A stretch of DNA of 64,000 nucleotides from the NCBI RefSeq assembly GCF_030169785.1, contig NZ_CP125854.1, forward strand, positions 3,534,001-3,598,000, read 5' to 3'. Positions 44,301 to 51,500 of the stretch are shown piece by piece. Source of the stretch: Bdellovibrio sp. 22V (GTDB taxonomy: Bacteria > Bdellovibrionota > Bdellovibrionia > Bdellovibrionales > Bdellovibrionaceae). Each line of letters opens with the position of its first letter. Within the stretch, counting starts at the first letter, position 1. A program made the position numbers and the translations under genes. The notes beneath the pieces are model-generated. The model was not told where the DNA came from. It searched no databases and saw only the letters and a program-made list of their open reading frames with translations.

Positions 44301-44552
44301 ACCGCGCACGACGCCGTAAAGACCGTTCAGGTCGCAGACGCCGATGCCGTCATAGCCGTGAACAATGGCTTCCGTGACCATCTCTTCGGGATGGGAAGCT
44401 CCCTGCAAAAAAGAAAAATTCGTGCGGGCCATGAGCTCGACGAAACCTCGCGCTCGCACCGCAGGTACGGACGAGTTTTTTTGCGTGGTCTGCATGCCCG
44501 ACATGCGCGAAGGCAGATTTATTTTTTTCTGACCGTTAATCGAAATACCCAT
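41334..44552 (-). CDS. dnaE2: Error-prone DNA polymerase III alpha (DnaE2/ImuC)
   Basis: 1072 residues, the DnaE2 size (DnaE1 is about 1160). The PHP domain opens with FVELMARTNFSFLQGASHPEEMV. Polymerase acids are in EPPDIDIDFEHNRREEV (about 405), and GRGSAANS, RPGPLQGGMVHPYLRRRQG, GFANYGFPESHAASFA and the OB-fold end VRLAGLVSVTQRP are all present. DnaE2 is the catalytic part of the ImuA-ImuB-DnaE2 mutasome that copies past lesions. Its start overlaps imuB by 17 bases. The stop TAG (41334-41336) is joined to REP-like element C. Confidence 0.95.
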   Translation of the reverse strand: MGISINGQKKINLPSRMSGMQTTQKNSSVPAVRARGFVELMARTNFSFLQGASHPEEMVTEAIVHGYDGIGVCDLNGLYGVVRGFQTMQSPSLFKASKKAKEGFHYLIGSELTLTDETSITLIPINKQGYSHLCELLTLGKRQAAKGFSKLTLEQVEKYNQGLLCLALPPWTDERYERLEKIFDDRLYLPVWRDLTWESHEHCRSAFALEEKYQARLFVTQRPFMHHPERKYLFDVLICILHHTTLKEAKNKLIQNAERCLKSLEDLSFLWQDRLDLVEKTVEIAARVKFSLDEIRYRYPHSQLPQGLTPSEHLRNLAWEGAKKRFPSGIPEKVSKMIDYELALIKELEYEDYFLTLKEICDFATEKDILHQGRGSAANSVVCFCIGLTSVNPNEIDLLFERFISRERREPPDIDIDFEHNRREEVIQHIYEKYNERHAAMVCTVIRYRSRMAIRETAKVFGIPLSKINEMIKFMGRDGMSRLLEPEVGQKFGLAPHEWKLFLAMAQQLHGFPRHLGIHTGGFLITQDPITEMVPVEKATMNDRYVIQWNKDDVATLKLMKIDVLSLGMLTCLKKCFDLLKTHKNRPLELHTIPANDQPTYEMIGRADTVGVFQIESRAQMQTLPRMKPKDFYDLVIEVALVRPGPLQGGMVHPYLRRRQGLEKAHYAHDRLKPILEKTFGVPIFQEQVMKIVIEVADFTPGEADELRRIMSSAWRKRSTMEGIKQRILAGFAKYEITPEYGEQIYKTIEGFANYGFPESHAASFAILTYASCYIKHHYPDVFACGLLNSQPMGFYAPRTLIAEAQRNGVEVRPLCIQHSDYDYTLETNLVGHALRVGMRSLYGVPEVLLRRIEESRRQDGEFKDLADFIRRTQLPRAALVKIAGAGALSCFNTNVRELIWHLESLSLDQESFLWGHPKEQFSLEDQDDEPEHLPFESNWDRLRREYDSKGFSVDSHPLSVLRSYLKSKSSELVAKRYVPYFNSADLPKMKNKCKVRLAGLVSVTQRPPTAKGMCFITLEDEFGFMNIVIHPDVYQKDRMAIYGRSLLEVHGTIEKVGELINIRAERVLPLQ

Positions 44553-45858
44553 GCAAGTACACCTGTGAATTTATGCGATCCTTGAAAACCCACAGAAGCT
44601 GACCTTGATGAGAGAGCGCAAAATAATAATCTCTGTTTTTTAAATCTTGAACTGATATCTGCCACCACGAGGACTCAATACGCTCGCTAGGCAAAGAAGA
44701 AACAAAACGTAATCTTTGAACTTCCGCAGAGCTTAAAGCTTGCGGTTTTTCCAAAAGCAACGCGGGTCGGGGACTGGCGGAAAGCCCCTTTGCATACACT
44801 GATTTGATTTGCAGAGCATCGTTTTGTCGTTCGACCAAGTCGTGTGCCTTGAAGTCTTCGGGCCAATCCGTCACCAGGCGAAAACTTTGCTCCGGGAAAT
44901 GACTGGCTTCCACTTGTAAAAAGCCCATTTCGCATTGAGCTTGTTTGGCAAAGCTGATCAGACGGCGCCAACGGTCTTCGGTATTGTCACGGGGTTCGAA
45001 AAAATCGAGTTGTTGGATTTTTTCGGGAACATCGAAAATAGAAATTTCAAACTCACGAATGGGATTTTCCAAAGTGAGCTGGGACATTTTCTTTTCCAGC
45101 AAATCGGCGAATAACTCTTGGTCGCGCGTGGGACTGACGGGCTCAATGCTCAATGGATATTTTTTATCCGAGTATTCACAGTGAAGAATAACGTCCATTC
45201 TTTGCGCATAACGGGAAAGCCCCATCAAACGCGCAAAAAGAATATCCATGTGCGGTTTCAGTCGCGCCATTAAAAGCGGCACAGATCCTAAGGGATCGTC
45301 AAAGTAACCATAGCCCACAAGAGGGTCGCGAGGAACAAGAGGTGAAATGACCTGAGCGTCTTGAGAATGCAAACGATTCCAAAGTAAAACACCGAAATCT
45401 CCCCATCTCTCGCGAAGCGAGTTAAGACGAAAGTTCACAACATCTTCAAGGCCATGCACGCCCAGCGTGTGAAAAAACGCAATCATATGTTCAATAGGTC
45501 TTTTCTGCGGCCAAGGCTGTAGACCTTCTAAATCTTTCAAAGCATCCAGACCGAGACCGCGAAAACTTTCCTGCTCTTTTCCTCTGGCGGCGATGTGGGA
45601 GGGGCGCCATTTGGAAAGCATTTGCGCTGCTGCCGACGTGTCAGCAATCGCCGCCGAGACATCTGCAGAAAATTTGCGTGCGATTTCAAGAGCTTTTTCC
45701 AAAGCTCCTCGTTCTCCGCCGAAAAAGTGGGCCGTAGATTCAATTTCCACAAAAATCCATTGTGGAAAGCGAAACTGCACACGCGGACTTAATACTAAGA
45801 AGGCTTCAGCTGATGAGCTTTCTTGCGGTGTCTTTAAATTGATGCATAAAGTTCGCAT
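44536..45858 (-). CDS. imuB: ImuB, inactive Y-family polymerase subunit
   Basis: 440 residues from the ATG at 45858 (MRTLCINLKTPQ), which has GGGAG upstream. It has the Y-family layout (IFVEIESTAHFFGGERGALEKALEIARKF) but the catalytic acids of DinB are absent. ImuB proteins bridge DnaE2, ImuA and the beta clamp; a clamp-binding type sequence QQLDFFEP is visible at about residue 267. The gene overlaps imuA by about 53 bases. Confidence 0.85.
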   Translation of the reverse strand: MRTLCINLKTPQESSSAEAFLVLSPRVQFRFPQWIFVEIESTAHFFGGERGALEKALEIARKFSADVSAAIADTSAAAQMLSKWRPSHIAARGKEQESFRGLGLDALKDLEGLQPWPQKRPIEHMIAFFHTLGVHGLEDVVNFRLNSLRERWGDFGVLLWNRLHSQDAQVISPLVPRDPLVGYGYFDDPLGSVPLLMARLKPHMDILFARLMGLSRYAQRMDVILHCEYSDKKYPLSIEPVSPTRDQELFADLLEKKMSQLTLENPIREFEISIFDVPEKIQQLDFFEPRDNTEDRWRRLISFAKQAQCEMGFLQVEASHFPEQSFRLVTDWPEDFKAHDLVERQNDALQIKSVYAKGLSASPRPALLLEKPQALSSAEVQRLRFVSSLPSERIESSWWQISVQDLKNRDYYFALSHQGQLLWVFKDRINSQVYLHGYFD

Positions 45859-46465
45859 GAACCATACTCCCGGAAATATTAAATGGTGTCGGACGGTGAA
45901 GAGCACGTTGGACGGTGATGAAGTCTCTTTGAAAATTCACCATCAAACTGTAAAGAGGATTGATAAACTTTGTCGGTTTTTGATTTACGAAAATCAAAGC
46001 GACTTTATGTAGACGGCACAGCCGTTTTAATTTCTGCAACTGATGATTTTTAAGAAAGAGTTCCTTTAAGTGACAACCGATCACTTCAAAAAGAGAACTT
46101 GTGATCAACTCTTGAAGAAGCCAGAAAAGTTGTTCGGTTTCTTTCGGCTCTTTCACCACTAAAAGTTTTTTTAGATTTAATTTATGGTGTGAGAGATGCG
46201 CGGGGAAAAGCTGGGAGTCGCTGCCATTGACCCAGGCTGCCCATTTATTCTGAGCATGCACATTTTGGACGATTCGCACCCATACGGAAGTAGCTCCGGT
46301 GCCGGGAAGACCTTGGAAAAGACTCAAGTCTCCTTGCGGGATGCCTCTCCATAAAAGGAAATCATCGAAAACGCGAACGCCTGTGGGCAGACCCGCCGGC
46401 GGTTGCAGATTCTCTGCAGAGACAAAAGGGATGTTAGCAAGTTCGGGAAGGGCGAGGGTGCTCAT
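45806..46465 (-). CDS. imuA: ImuA, RecA-like mutasome protein
   Basis: 219 residues. PTGVRVFDDFLLWRGIPQGDLSLFQGLPGTGATS is the RecA/SulA-like opening; the Walker A Lys is replaced by Ala, as expected in this family. Later segments WAAWVNGSDSQLFPAHL and VALIFVNQ correspond to core strands. ImuA works with ImuB and DnaE2 in damage-induced mutagenesis. GGAGAG lies before the ATG, and the LexA site is centred 28 bases upstream. Confidence 0.85.
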   Translation of the reverse strand: MSTLALPELANIPFVSAENLQPPAGLPTGVRVFDDFLLWRGIPQGDLSLFQGLPGTGATSVWVRIVQNVHAQNKWAAWVNGSDSQLFPAHLSHHKLNLKKLLVVKEPKETEQLFWLLQELITSSLFEVIGCHLKELFLKNHQLQKLKRLCRLHKVALIFVNQKPTKFINPLYSLMVNFQRDFITVQRALHRPTPFNISGSMVHANFMHQFKDTARKLIS

Positions 46466-46476
46466 AGGCTCTCCAT

Positions 46477-46509
46477 TTACATATAAATTACTATGTAAAT
46501 TATATGTAA
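46477..46509 (-). promoter_or_regulatory. LexA operator of the imu cassette inside a 33-base dyad
   Basis: TTACTATGTAA at 46488-46498 is a perfect TTAC-N3-GTAA box, the binding sequence known for Bdellovibrio LexA. It is nested in a larger dyad whose arms TTACATATAA (46477-46486) and TTATATGTAA (46500-46509) are perfect inverted repeats. On the minus strand a TATAAT (46499-46504) overlaps the outer arm and a TTGACT (46509-46514) touches it, so LexA binding would block transcription start. Confidence 0.8.
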
Positions 46510-46552
46510 GTCAAAGAGCCTAATGTGAATATGGACTAAAGTTTTAGTTTGA

Positions 46553-46591
46553 AAATAGCCAAGTAAAATCAATGGTTAAACGTGGCTATTT
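46553..46591 (-). terminator. Terminator of ogt
   Basis: On the minus strand AAATAGCCA (46591-46583) pairs with TGGCTATTT (46561-46553) across a 21-base loop, followed by T. It lies 14 bases after the ogt stop and keeps ogt separate from the imu cassette. Confidence 0.45.
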
Positions 46592-46604
46592 GGCGGCACC
46601 TTGT

Positions 46605-47099
46605 TTAGTCAGCCAGCGTTTCAGCGAATAATAATTGCTGTTTTACCTTCGGTCCCCAGTGATATTTAAACAAGTTCGAATTTTTGCCCACGACACGATG
46701 GCAAGGGATCCAATAGCTGATGGGATTTTTGGCAACAGCAGAAGCAACGGCGCGAACCGCAGAAGGCTTGCGCAATTTTTTCGCGAGATCCGAGTAAGTG
46801 ACCGTTTCTCCGTGGGGAATTTTGAGAAGCTGCAACCACACTTTCATTTGAAACTCAGTGCCTTGCAGTTTGATTTTGTGCTTCGTATTCCAGAAGTTGC
46901 CTTTTTTCCATTTCGCCGGAGTGAAGGAGCCTACAGCAAAACCATAGTTTTTATGGAAAAGTTCCGCCAAATCTCCTTCGACAAGTTTTTTACCCAAGCC
47001 ATATGAGCCCAAGAAGATCAGCTCGTCGTTTTCAAACGCTGCCAACCAGTCGCCGAATTCGGAAGAAACTTTATAAACATTGAATTGAAGCTCGCCCAT
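46605..47099 (-). CDS. ogt: Methylated-DNA-protein-cysteine methyltransferase
   Basis: 164 residues. The suicide Cys lies in NPISYWIPCHRVVGKN (about residue 134), with the helix-turn-helix segment TVTYSDLAKKLRKPSAVRAVASAVAKNP before it. Removes methyl groups from O6-methylguanine by irreversible transfer. It is upstream of imuA on the same strand, and both act on DNA damage, but the terminator and LexA operator between them suggest separate control. Confidence 0.95.
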   Translation of the reverse strand: MGELQFNVYKVSSEFGDWLAAFENDELIFLGSYGLGKKLVEGDLAELFHKNYGFAVGSFTPAKWKKGNFWNTKHKIKLQGTEFQMKVWLQLLKIPHGETVTYSDLAKKLRKPSAVRAVASAVAKNPISYWIPCHRVVGKNSNLFKYHWGPKVKQQLLFAETLAD

Positions 47100-47143
47100 A
47101 ATGCACCTCGATTATGGGCACAGCTCTATCTTAGATTGGGACT

Positions 47144-47563
47144 TTACACAACTTCTTCTATGTAAAGCGGAGTGAAATAGCGGATGTCATAGGCTTCTGT
47201 TCTTTTGAAGACGGCAATCGCATCGTCTTTATCTTCTTCTTTCGGAGTGGGAACGCAAAGAAGAATATGACCGTTTCTAATTTCCTGATCCGCTTCGTGC
47301 AAAAAGCGCCACTCGGCAGAGTCTGAAAACTTTATAAACTTCCGCATGAACTTTTCGAGAAGAGTATGATGAGTGCCTTCGATATCGACTGCATCGACAC
47401 CTTGATCGCCTTCAAAAATATTAAAATCCTCTTCGGTGAATCCCAGCTCCTCAAGCTGCTCAATGGCTTTTTCGGCAGCCTCGGCATTTTCAAAAAAAGC
47501 CGCCGTATAGTGATTGGGATAGGGCAAATATTCCGGATGAGGCAATTGTTCCAATGAAACCAT
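47144..47563 (-). CDS. Uncharacterised small protein
   Basis: 139 residues with a TCAGTCAT-AAGGAG-type site before the ATG. Residues 16-50 (NHYTAAFFENAEAAEKAIEQLEELGFTEEDFNIFEG) have the look of the strand-helix module of the YflT/general stress domain, in which a flavour of ferredoxin-like fold is used for binding. The C-terminal part ends IRYFTPLYIEEV. No enzyme motif. Acidic and cytoplasmic; function unknown. Confidence 0.55.
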   Translation of the reverse strand: MVSLEQLPHPEYLPYPNHYTAAFFENAEAAEKAIEQLEELGFTEEDFNIFEGDQGVDAVDIEGTHHTLLEKFMRKFIKFSDSAEWRFLHEADQEIRNGHILLCVPTPKEEDKDDAIAVFKRTEAYDIRYFTPLYIEEVV

Positions 47564-47583
47564 GACTGACTCCTTGCTTTTTA

Positions 47584-48573
47584 TTATTCAAACATTCCAT
47601 CCATGGTGATGTACTTCGCGTTTTTCGCGGTCATGCGCAGAGATTCATAGAAACTCTTTTGACACTGGCCACGCAAAATAGCGTCGACGCCGCCGATCAT
47701 CGCCGTGAAGACTTCGTCCACATTAAGAACGTCCAAAGAGGTGATAATTCCCGAATGAGGCGCTACAGTGCGAATGCGCTTTAAGAAATGATCGCGCGAA
47801 GCACACGACATCAAACCGATAATAGGCGCTTGCTTGTCCCCGGAAAGTGCATTCAACATGCGTTTGGTCCCAGGACGTTTTGCTTTATAGTATCCCGCAT
47901 AGTCCAATTTGTTACGTCCATCGATAAAAACGGGAGGCGCAAAGTCCGGACCTCCGCCATTGCGTGAATGGCCGAAATAAAAAACGGCGTCAGCCTCTTG
48001 CAGTGCCATCGTAAAAAATCTTTCCGCATAAGCTGTACGTGCTTCTTGTTGTGAGCGGTATTTGCCAAGATTGGAATTCAGATATTCCGTCGCTGAAGAA
48101 AATTGGATCTCTACACGGGCTGTATATGTTTTCCCGTGAATTTGTACAGCTCGCGAAAAGCGGTACATATTTTTAGGATCTTGTTTGAAACCGCAAAAAC
48201 GCGCGCGCCCTTCGCAAGAACGCAGCAACATATTTTTAAGGGAAGAAAAAGCGCCGATGTCCATGGAAGGACTTAGGCCATAGTTGCCGCCACTGTGATA
48301 GACAGGGCTTCCCGTTGTCCAGTCGAAATATCCCAAGGCAATACGAATGTCGACAAGACCGTCATCAAGAATGCCTTTATATCTTTGCAAACACATGTCT
48401 CTTTTTTCAGAAGGAAGGTTCGACAAAACATCCGTGCTTTTGTCGGCGAGACGATCGATATATCTTTCGCCCATGTGTCGGAAAAGAGATTCGTAAAGAT
48501 AAGTGCTGCGCGCCTCTGCGCTGGAAAATGAAAAGAGAAGAGCAAGAAAGAAAAACGTTCCGACGAAGTTCAT
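47584..48573 (-). CDS. Exported caspase/gingipain-like protein (putative clan CD cysteine peptidase)
   Basis: 329 residues from the ATG at 48573, which follows GGAGGG. Signal peptide MNFVGTFFFLALLFSFSSAEA. The second half shows the clan CD pattern: a hydrophobic strand ending in a catalytic-type His202 (ADAVFYFGHSRNGGG), about 50 residues later a second strand ending in Cys257 (APIIGLMSCASRDHFLKR), then SGIITSLDVLNVDEVFTAMIGGVDAILRG. Cys61, Cys120 and Cys127 in the first half may form disulfides. The fold call is from the pattern of strands and the His/Cys pair, not from overall similarity. Last gene of a unit with the TIGR02147 regulator. Confidence 0.55.
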   Translation of the reverse strand: MNFVGTFFFLALLFSFSSAEARSTYLYESLFRHMGERYIDRLADKSTDVLSNLPSEKRDMCLQRYKGILDDGLVDIRIALGYFDWTTGSPVYHSGGNYGLSPSMDIGAFSSLKNMLLRSCEGRARFCGFKQDPKNMYRFSRAVQIHGKTYTARVEIQFSSATEYLNSNLGKYRSQQEARTAYAERFFTMALQEADAVFYFGHSRNGGGPDFAPPVFIDGRNKLDYAGYYKAKRPGTKRMLNALSGDKQAPIIGLMSCASRDHFLKRIRTVAPHSGIITSLDVLNVDEVFTAMIGGVDAILRGQCQKSFYESLRMTAKNAKYITMDGMFE

Positions 48574-48631
48574 AAATCCCTCCATGAGTATGAAGGATAT
48601 TTATGAACCTCTTTTTAATCCAGTAACGAGA

Positions 48632-49474
48632 TTATGATTTACCACAAAGGAAAACTTCGTGAACTGTGTCGCCTTTATCGTCTTGATATTGATCTAAAAC
48701 GGAAAGAATCGCTTCGCGGAGTTTTTCTTTAAACTCGGGAAGTTGATGGCTCTGTATTGAAAAAGCCGTGTAAAATAAGGAGTTTTTCGTGTCCGCCGCG
48801 ATCGTGCTTGCATCCACTTTGATTTGATTGCACAGCGTGCGAGTCAGATCTGCAAGCACCATGGGTTCTGACAGTTTTAAGAAATCAATCTGATGTGAAC
48901 GGACATAGAAGCGTCCTTCACGGGATGTGATCGCTCCTTCATTGATCAAAACATGCAGAGAATCCACCACAGATTCCGAACTCAAATTCGTGCGCGCCAC
49001 GATTTCGTTTAAGTTCGCGCCTTCATCTTCCGTTCCCAAAGCCGCGAAGACACGAAACAAAGTGGGGCGAGTGATCAAACGATTCGGATCTTTAATCTGA
49101 GTCAGCGCTTCCGCCTGACGGGCCACGGAAACTTTAATCGAATGAACTTTTTTGTGAATATCGTCGTGAGTCAGTTTTTTCGTTAAAAGCTCAGGCTGGT
49201 CTTTACCTACAAGAAGGGAAAAGAGTTCCAGATAAGGTTTCGGAAGTTTTAATGCGGTCTTAAGTTGACCGACACTTTCTTTGGAAAGACCTTTTTTTCC
49301 AGCCAAATACTCGGATAAAAAACTGCGCGAAGAAAATCCCGCACGGCGAGAAAAGTCAGCCAGATTGATTTTGCCTTTTTTGCGATAGCGAACTTCCAAA
49401 GCTCTTCTTAAAAAAGCACGGGCATCATGAATCTCAAGGAGTTCGTTATAATTGCCATCCAATGGTGTATTCAT
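48632..49474 (-). CDS. TIGR02147-family regulator
   Basis: 280 residues. The family opening is ARAFLRRALEVRYRKKGKINLADFSRRAGFSSRSFLSEYLAGKKGLSKESVGQLKTALKL (about 18-78) with a helix-turn-helix of the lambda-repressor type. From about 135 a winged-helix region follows (LFRVFAALGTEDEGANLNEIVARTNLSSESVVDSLHVLINEGAIT). The family is common in Bdellovibrio and Fibrobacter and is little studied. Two bases separate it from the exported-protein gene upstream, and the caspase-like gene follows 58 bases later, so it may control that unit. Confidence 0.8.
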   Translation of the reverse strand: MNTPLDGNYNELLEIHDARAFLRRALEVRYRKKGKINLADFSRRAGFSSRSFLSEYLAGKKGLSKESVGQLKTALKLPKPYLELFSLLVGKDQPELLTKKLTHDDIHKKVHSIKVSVARQAEALTQIKDPNRLITRPTLFRVFAALGTEDEGANLNEIVARTNLSSESVVDSLHVLINEGAITSREGRFYVRSHQIDFLKLSEPMVLADLTRTLCNQIKVDASTIAADTKNSLFYTAFSIQSHQLPEFKEKLREAILSVLDQYQDDKGDTVHEVFLCGKS

Positions 49475-49476
49475 GA

Positions 49477-49932
49477 CTAGTTCCCTACAGAGATGCGCGG
49501 TTGAGGAATCGCGATACGATCATAAGTGATGTCGCCGCGTTGATAACATATAAGACGCTCAATCCAGATGCTGCCCGGTCCGTCTTTAAGCAGGCCGAAA
49601 GAAGCCACGGCGGCTTGGCCGTCGCGATAGCGAACAGTGAGCTTCATGTCTTGTTTCGCTGTCTCGAAAACTTGCTCTTTATTTTCCCAATACATGTTCA
49701 CGGGAATTTCTTTGATAAGGCGTGTGCTTTGATCATCGTCACTGTGATAAACAACAACCATCATATAGTGATCTTTACGGCTGAAAGGCACGATGCCAAT
49801 TTCATACCACTGATCGCCATCATCTTGTTCGCAGGAAATATAAGTTTTTACAGTAAATTCAGCGATTGGTGTGTTCGCGGAAGCTGACAAGGTCACTAGA
49901 GTCGCAAGGAGTCCCAAGGCAAATTGCTTCAT
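49477..49932 (-). CDS. Exported protein upstream of the TIGR02147 gene
   Basis: 151 residues from the ATG with GGAG upstream; an ATG four codons earlier is weaker. Signal peptide MKQFALGLLATLVTLSASA. The mature part is a beta-rich domain with FTVKTYISCEQDDGDQWYEIGIV at its start and IERLICYQRGD near the end, giving two Cys that could pair. No family recognised. First gene of a three-gene minus-strand unit. Confidence 0.65.
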   Translation of the reverse strand: MKQFALGLLATLVTLSASANTPIAEFTVKTYISCEQDDGDQWYEIGIVPFSRKDHYMMVVVYHSDDDQSTRLIKEIPVNMYWENKEQVFETAKQDMKLTVRYRDGQAAVASFGLLKDGPGSIWIERLICYQRGDITYDRIAIPQPRISVGN

Positions 49933-50076
49933 ATAAATCTCCAATAAAGCGGTTCAAGAGAACGCCAGATGTATAAAAGGGCCCTTTTCGTATGTAAACG
50001 TAATTACTATGTTTAAGGGCGCAATTTGCTCTCTTAGCGAACATTTTTGAATTATTTATATGCGTTTTTTGCGGAC

Positions 50077-50736
50077 TTATGAGGTGTATATGGAGAAGTG
50101 TTCAAAGTGCTGGGGCGTAACGACTTCCGCCAACCAGGGATGATCTCTATGAATAAGAAAGCGCGAGAGTCTTCCCCGGGCTACCACGCGAACGGAACGT
50201 GCGCTTGCAACAGCCTTAAGGTCCTCAAGAGTTTTCTTTACAGCGGCTTCTGTTCCGTAGTCAAAGATGAAATAAACATCTGCGGCGGGAGCCTTGAAAC
50301 TGAGAGCCGACAAATCCTGCGGCAGTATTTTTATATCTTGGGAACTTTGCGGTCCCAAAACACGAAGAGCTTCAAGTACACGTTCTTTCTCTAATTCATA
50401 TCCCGTGAATTGCACGCCCTGAAAATGTCTTAGGATTAAAAAAGCCATGCGCGCGTAAGCGCATCCTAGATCGACAATATGATCGCCCGGTTTAAGCGTA
50501 AGCAGTTCAAGAATATTACGAAGTTCAATGTAAGGAGTTTGAAAGGCTTGTTCTGACAGGTGCTCCCAGTTTTGCTGCTCTGGGAGTTTGTTTTGACGAC
50601 GAATGTTTTCCTCTGTCGCCGAAATTTGAAAGCCCAGCCATTCATCCGCGATGACAGAGTGATTTTGCGCTTCTTTGTAAGAGTAAGAGCCCAGGGTGAG
50701 AAGTGGAAAAGGATCTTGGCTGCTAAAAATGATCAT
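50077..50736 (-). CDS. SAM-dependent methyltransferase
   Basis: 219 residues. Motif I HIVDLGCAYARMAFLILRHF (about 92), motif II FTGYELEKERVLEAL and post-I ADVYFIFDYG (about 156). The arrangement of a PYIELRNILELLTLKPGDHIVDLG lead-in is common to DOT1-like and ribosomal-protein methyltransferases. Substrate unknown. The ATG overlaps the hydrolase stop (ATGA), so the two are coupled. Confidence 0.8.
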   Translation of the reverse strand: MIIFSSQDPFPLLTLGSYSYKEAQNHSVIADEWLGFQISATEENIRRQNKLPEQQNWEHLSEQAFQTPYIELRNILELLTLKPGDHIVDLGCAYARMAFLILRHFQGVQFTGYELEKERVLEALRVLGPQSSQDIKILPQDLSALSFKAPAADVYFIFDYGTEAAVKKTLEDLKAVASARSVRVVARGRLSRFLIHRDHPWLAEVVTPQHFEHFSIYTS

Positions 50737-51500
50737 AATGGCGTCGCTACGCCATTGAGAAACTTTTCAACCATAGGTGCGTACTCTTGTTTAAAGTCAC
50801 GCAAACCAGTGAGATGGCCCGCTTCAGGTAATGAAAGTTTTGTCCAATGAAGCTGAGCATGGGGCTCAAAAACTTCATCAATATGTTCCGGCGGAATAAG
50901 CAGATCTTTCCAGCCGCGGATAGAAAGAACTCGAAACCCCTCAGGGAAAGTGTTGAGATCTTTATGTAAGTCTTTATGAAAGAAAGGACTCCAGCCGACA
51001 CTCAACAGAGGCGTTAAAAGCATTCTTAAAGGCATCGGCCCCAGTTTGTATTCGTGAGTATAAAGATTGTAAGCCGAAGGAATAAAGCGCGCTGTAGGGC
51101 CGCTGTCACAGATAAGTGCTATCGTATCAGAGCAATGTCTTCGCGCCATAGCTTCAATGGCGGCTGCTGTGGGATTGGAAAAAGAGAAGATGATTTTGTT
51201 TCCCGGAATCATGTTAAGCAAAGCTTCAATCTGATCCGCGTAAATATGCTTCGCCCCAAAACCGCCATGGGCGCTGATCGGGAGCCGCATAGAAAAAATG
51301 TCTTTATGAGTGCCGCGCAGATGAAATGCGAAAGCATCAAAGCCCAGCTCATTGACAAGCTTGATATGGCGAAGAAGCTGCTTTTTGCTGCCTTCATAGA
51401 AGTGAACAAAAAAGACGAGCTCTTTAAATCTTTTGTTCCTCGCAAAAAAGAACTCCCCTTCAAAGGGGAGTTCTTGCTGAGCTATTTCTCTGTAATTCAT
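50733..51500 (-). CDS. Alpha/beta hydrolase-like protein with degenerate nucleophile elbow
   Basis: 255 residues. The fold is indicated by ELVFFVHFYEGSKKQLLRHIKLVNELGFDAFAFHLRG (about 27-65), the acid loop SIRGWKDLLIPPEHIDEV (about 203) and the His loop LPEAGHLTGLRDF (about 234). The nucleophile elbow GxSxG reads FSFSNP (about 105), keeping a Ser but losing both Gly. Activity is therefore uncertain. The start overlaps the AceE-like stop (TAATG). Confidence 0.7.
   Translation of the reverse strand: MNYREIAQQELPFEGEFFFARNKRFKELVFFVHFYEGSKKQLLRHIKLVNELGFDAFAFHLRGTHKDIFSMRLPISAHGGFGAKHIYADQIEALLNMIPGNKIIFSFSNPTAAAIEAMARRHCSDTIALICDSGPTARFIPSAYNLYTHEYKLGPMPLRMLLTPLLSVGWSPFFHKDLHKDLNTFPEGFRVLSIRGWKDLLIPPEHIDEVFEPHAQLHWTKLSLPEAGHLTGLRDFKQEYAPMVEKFLNGVATPL

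Noticed and set aside
50004-50014. TTACTATGTTT upstream of the exported-protein gene, similar to the LexA box
   Set aside because: Only the left half matches; the right half reads GTTT instead of GTAA.
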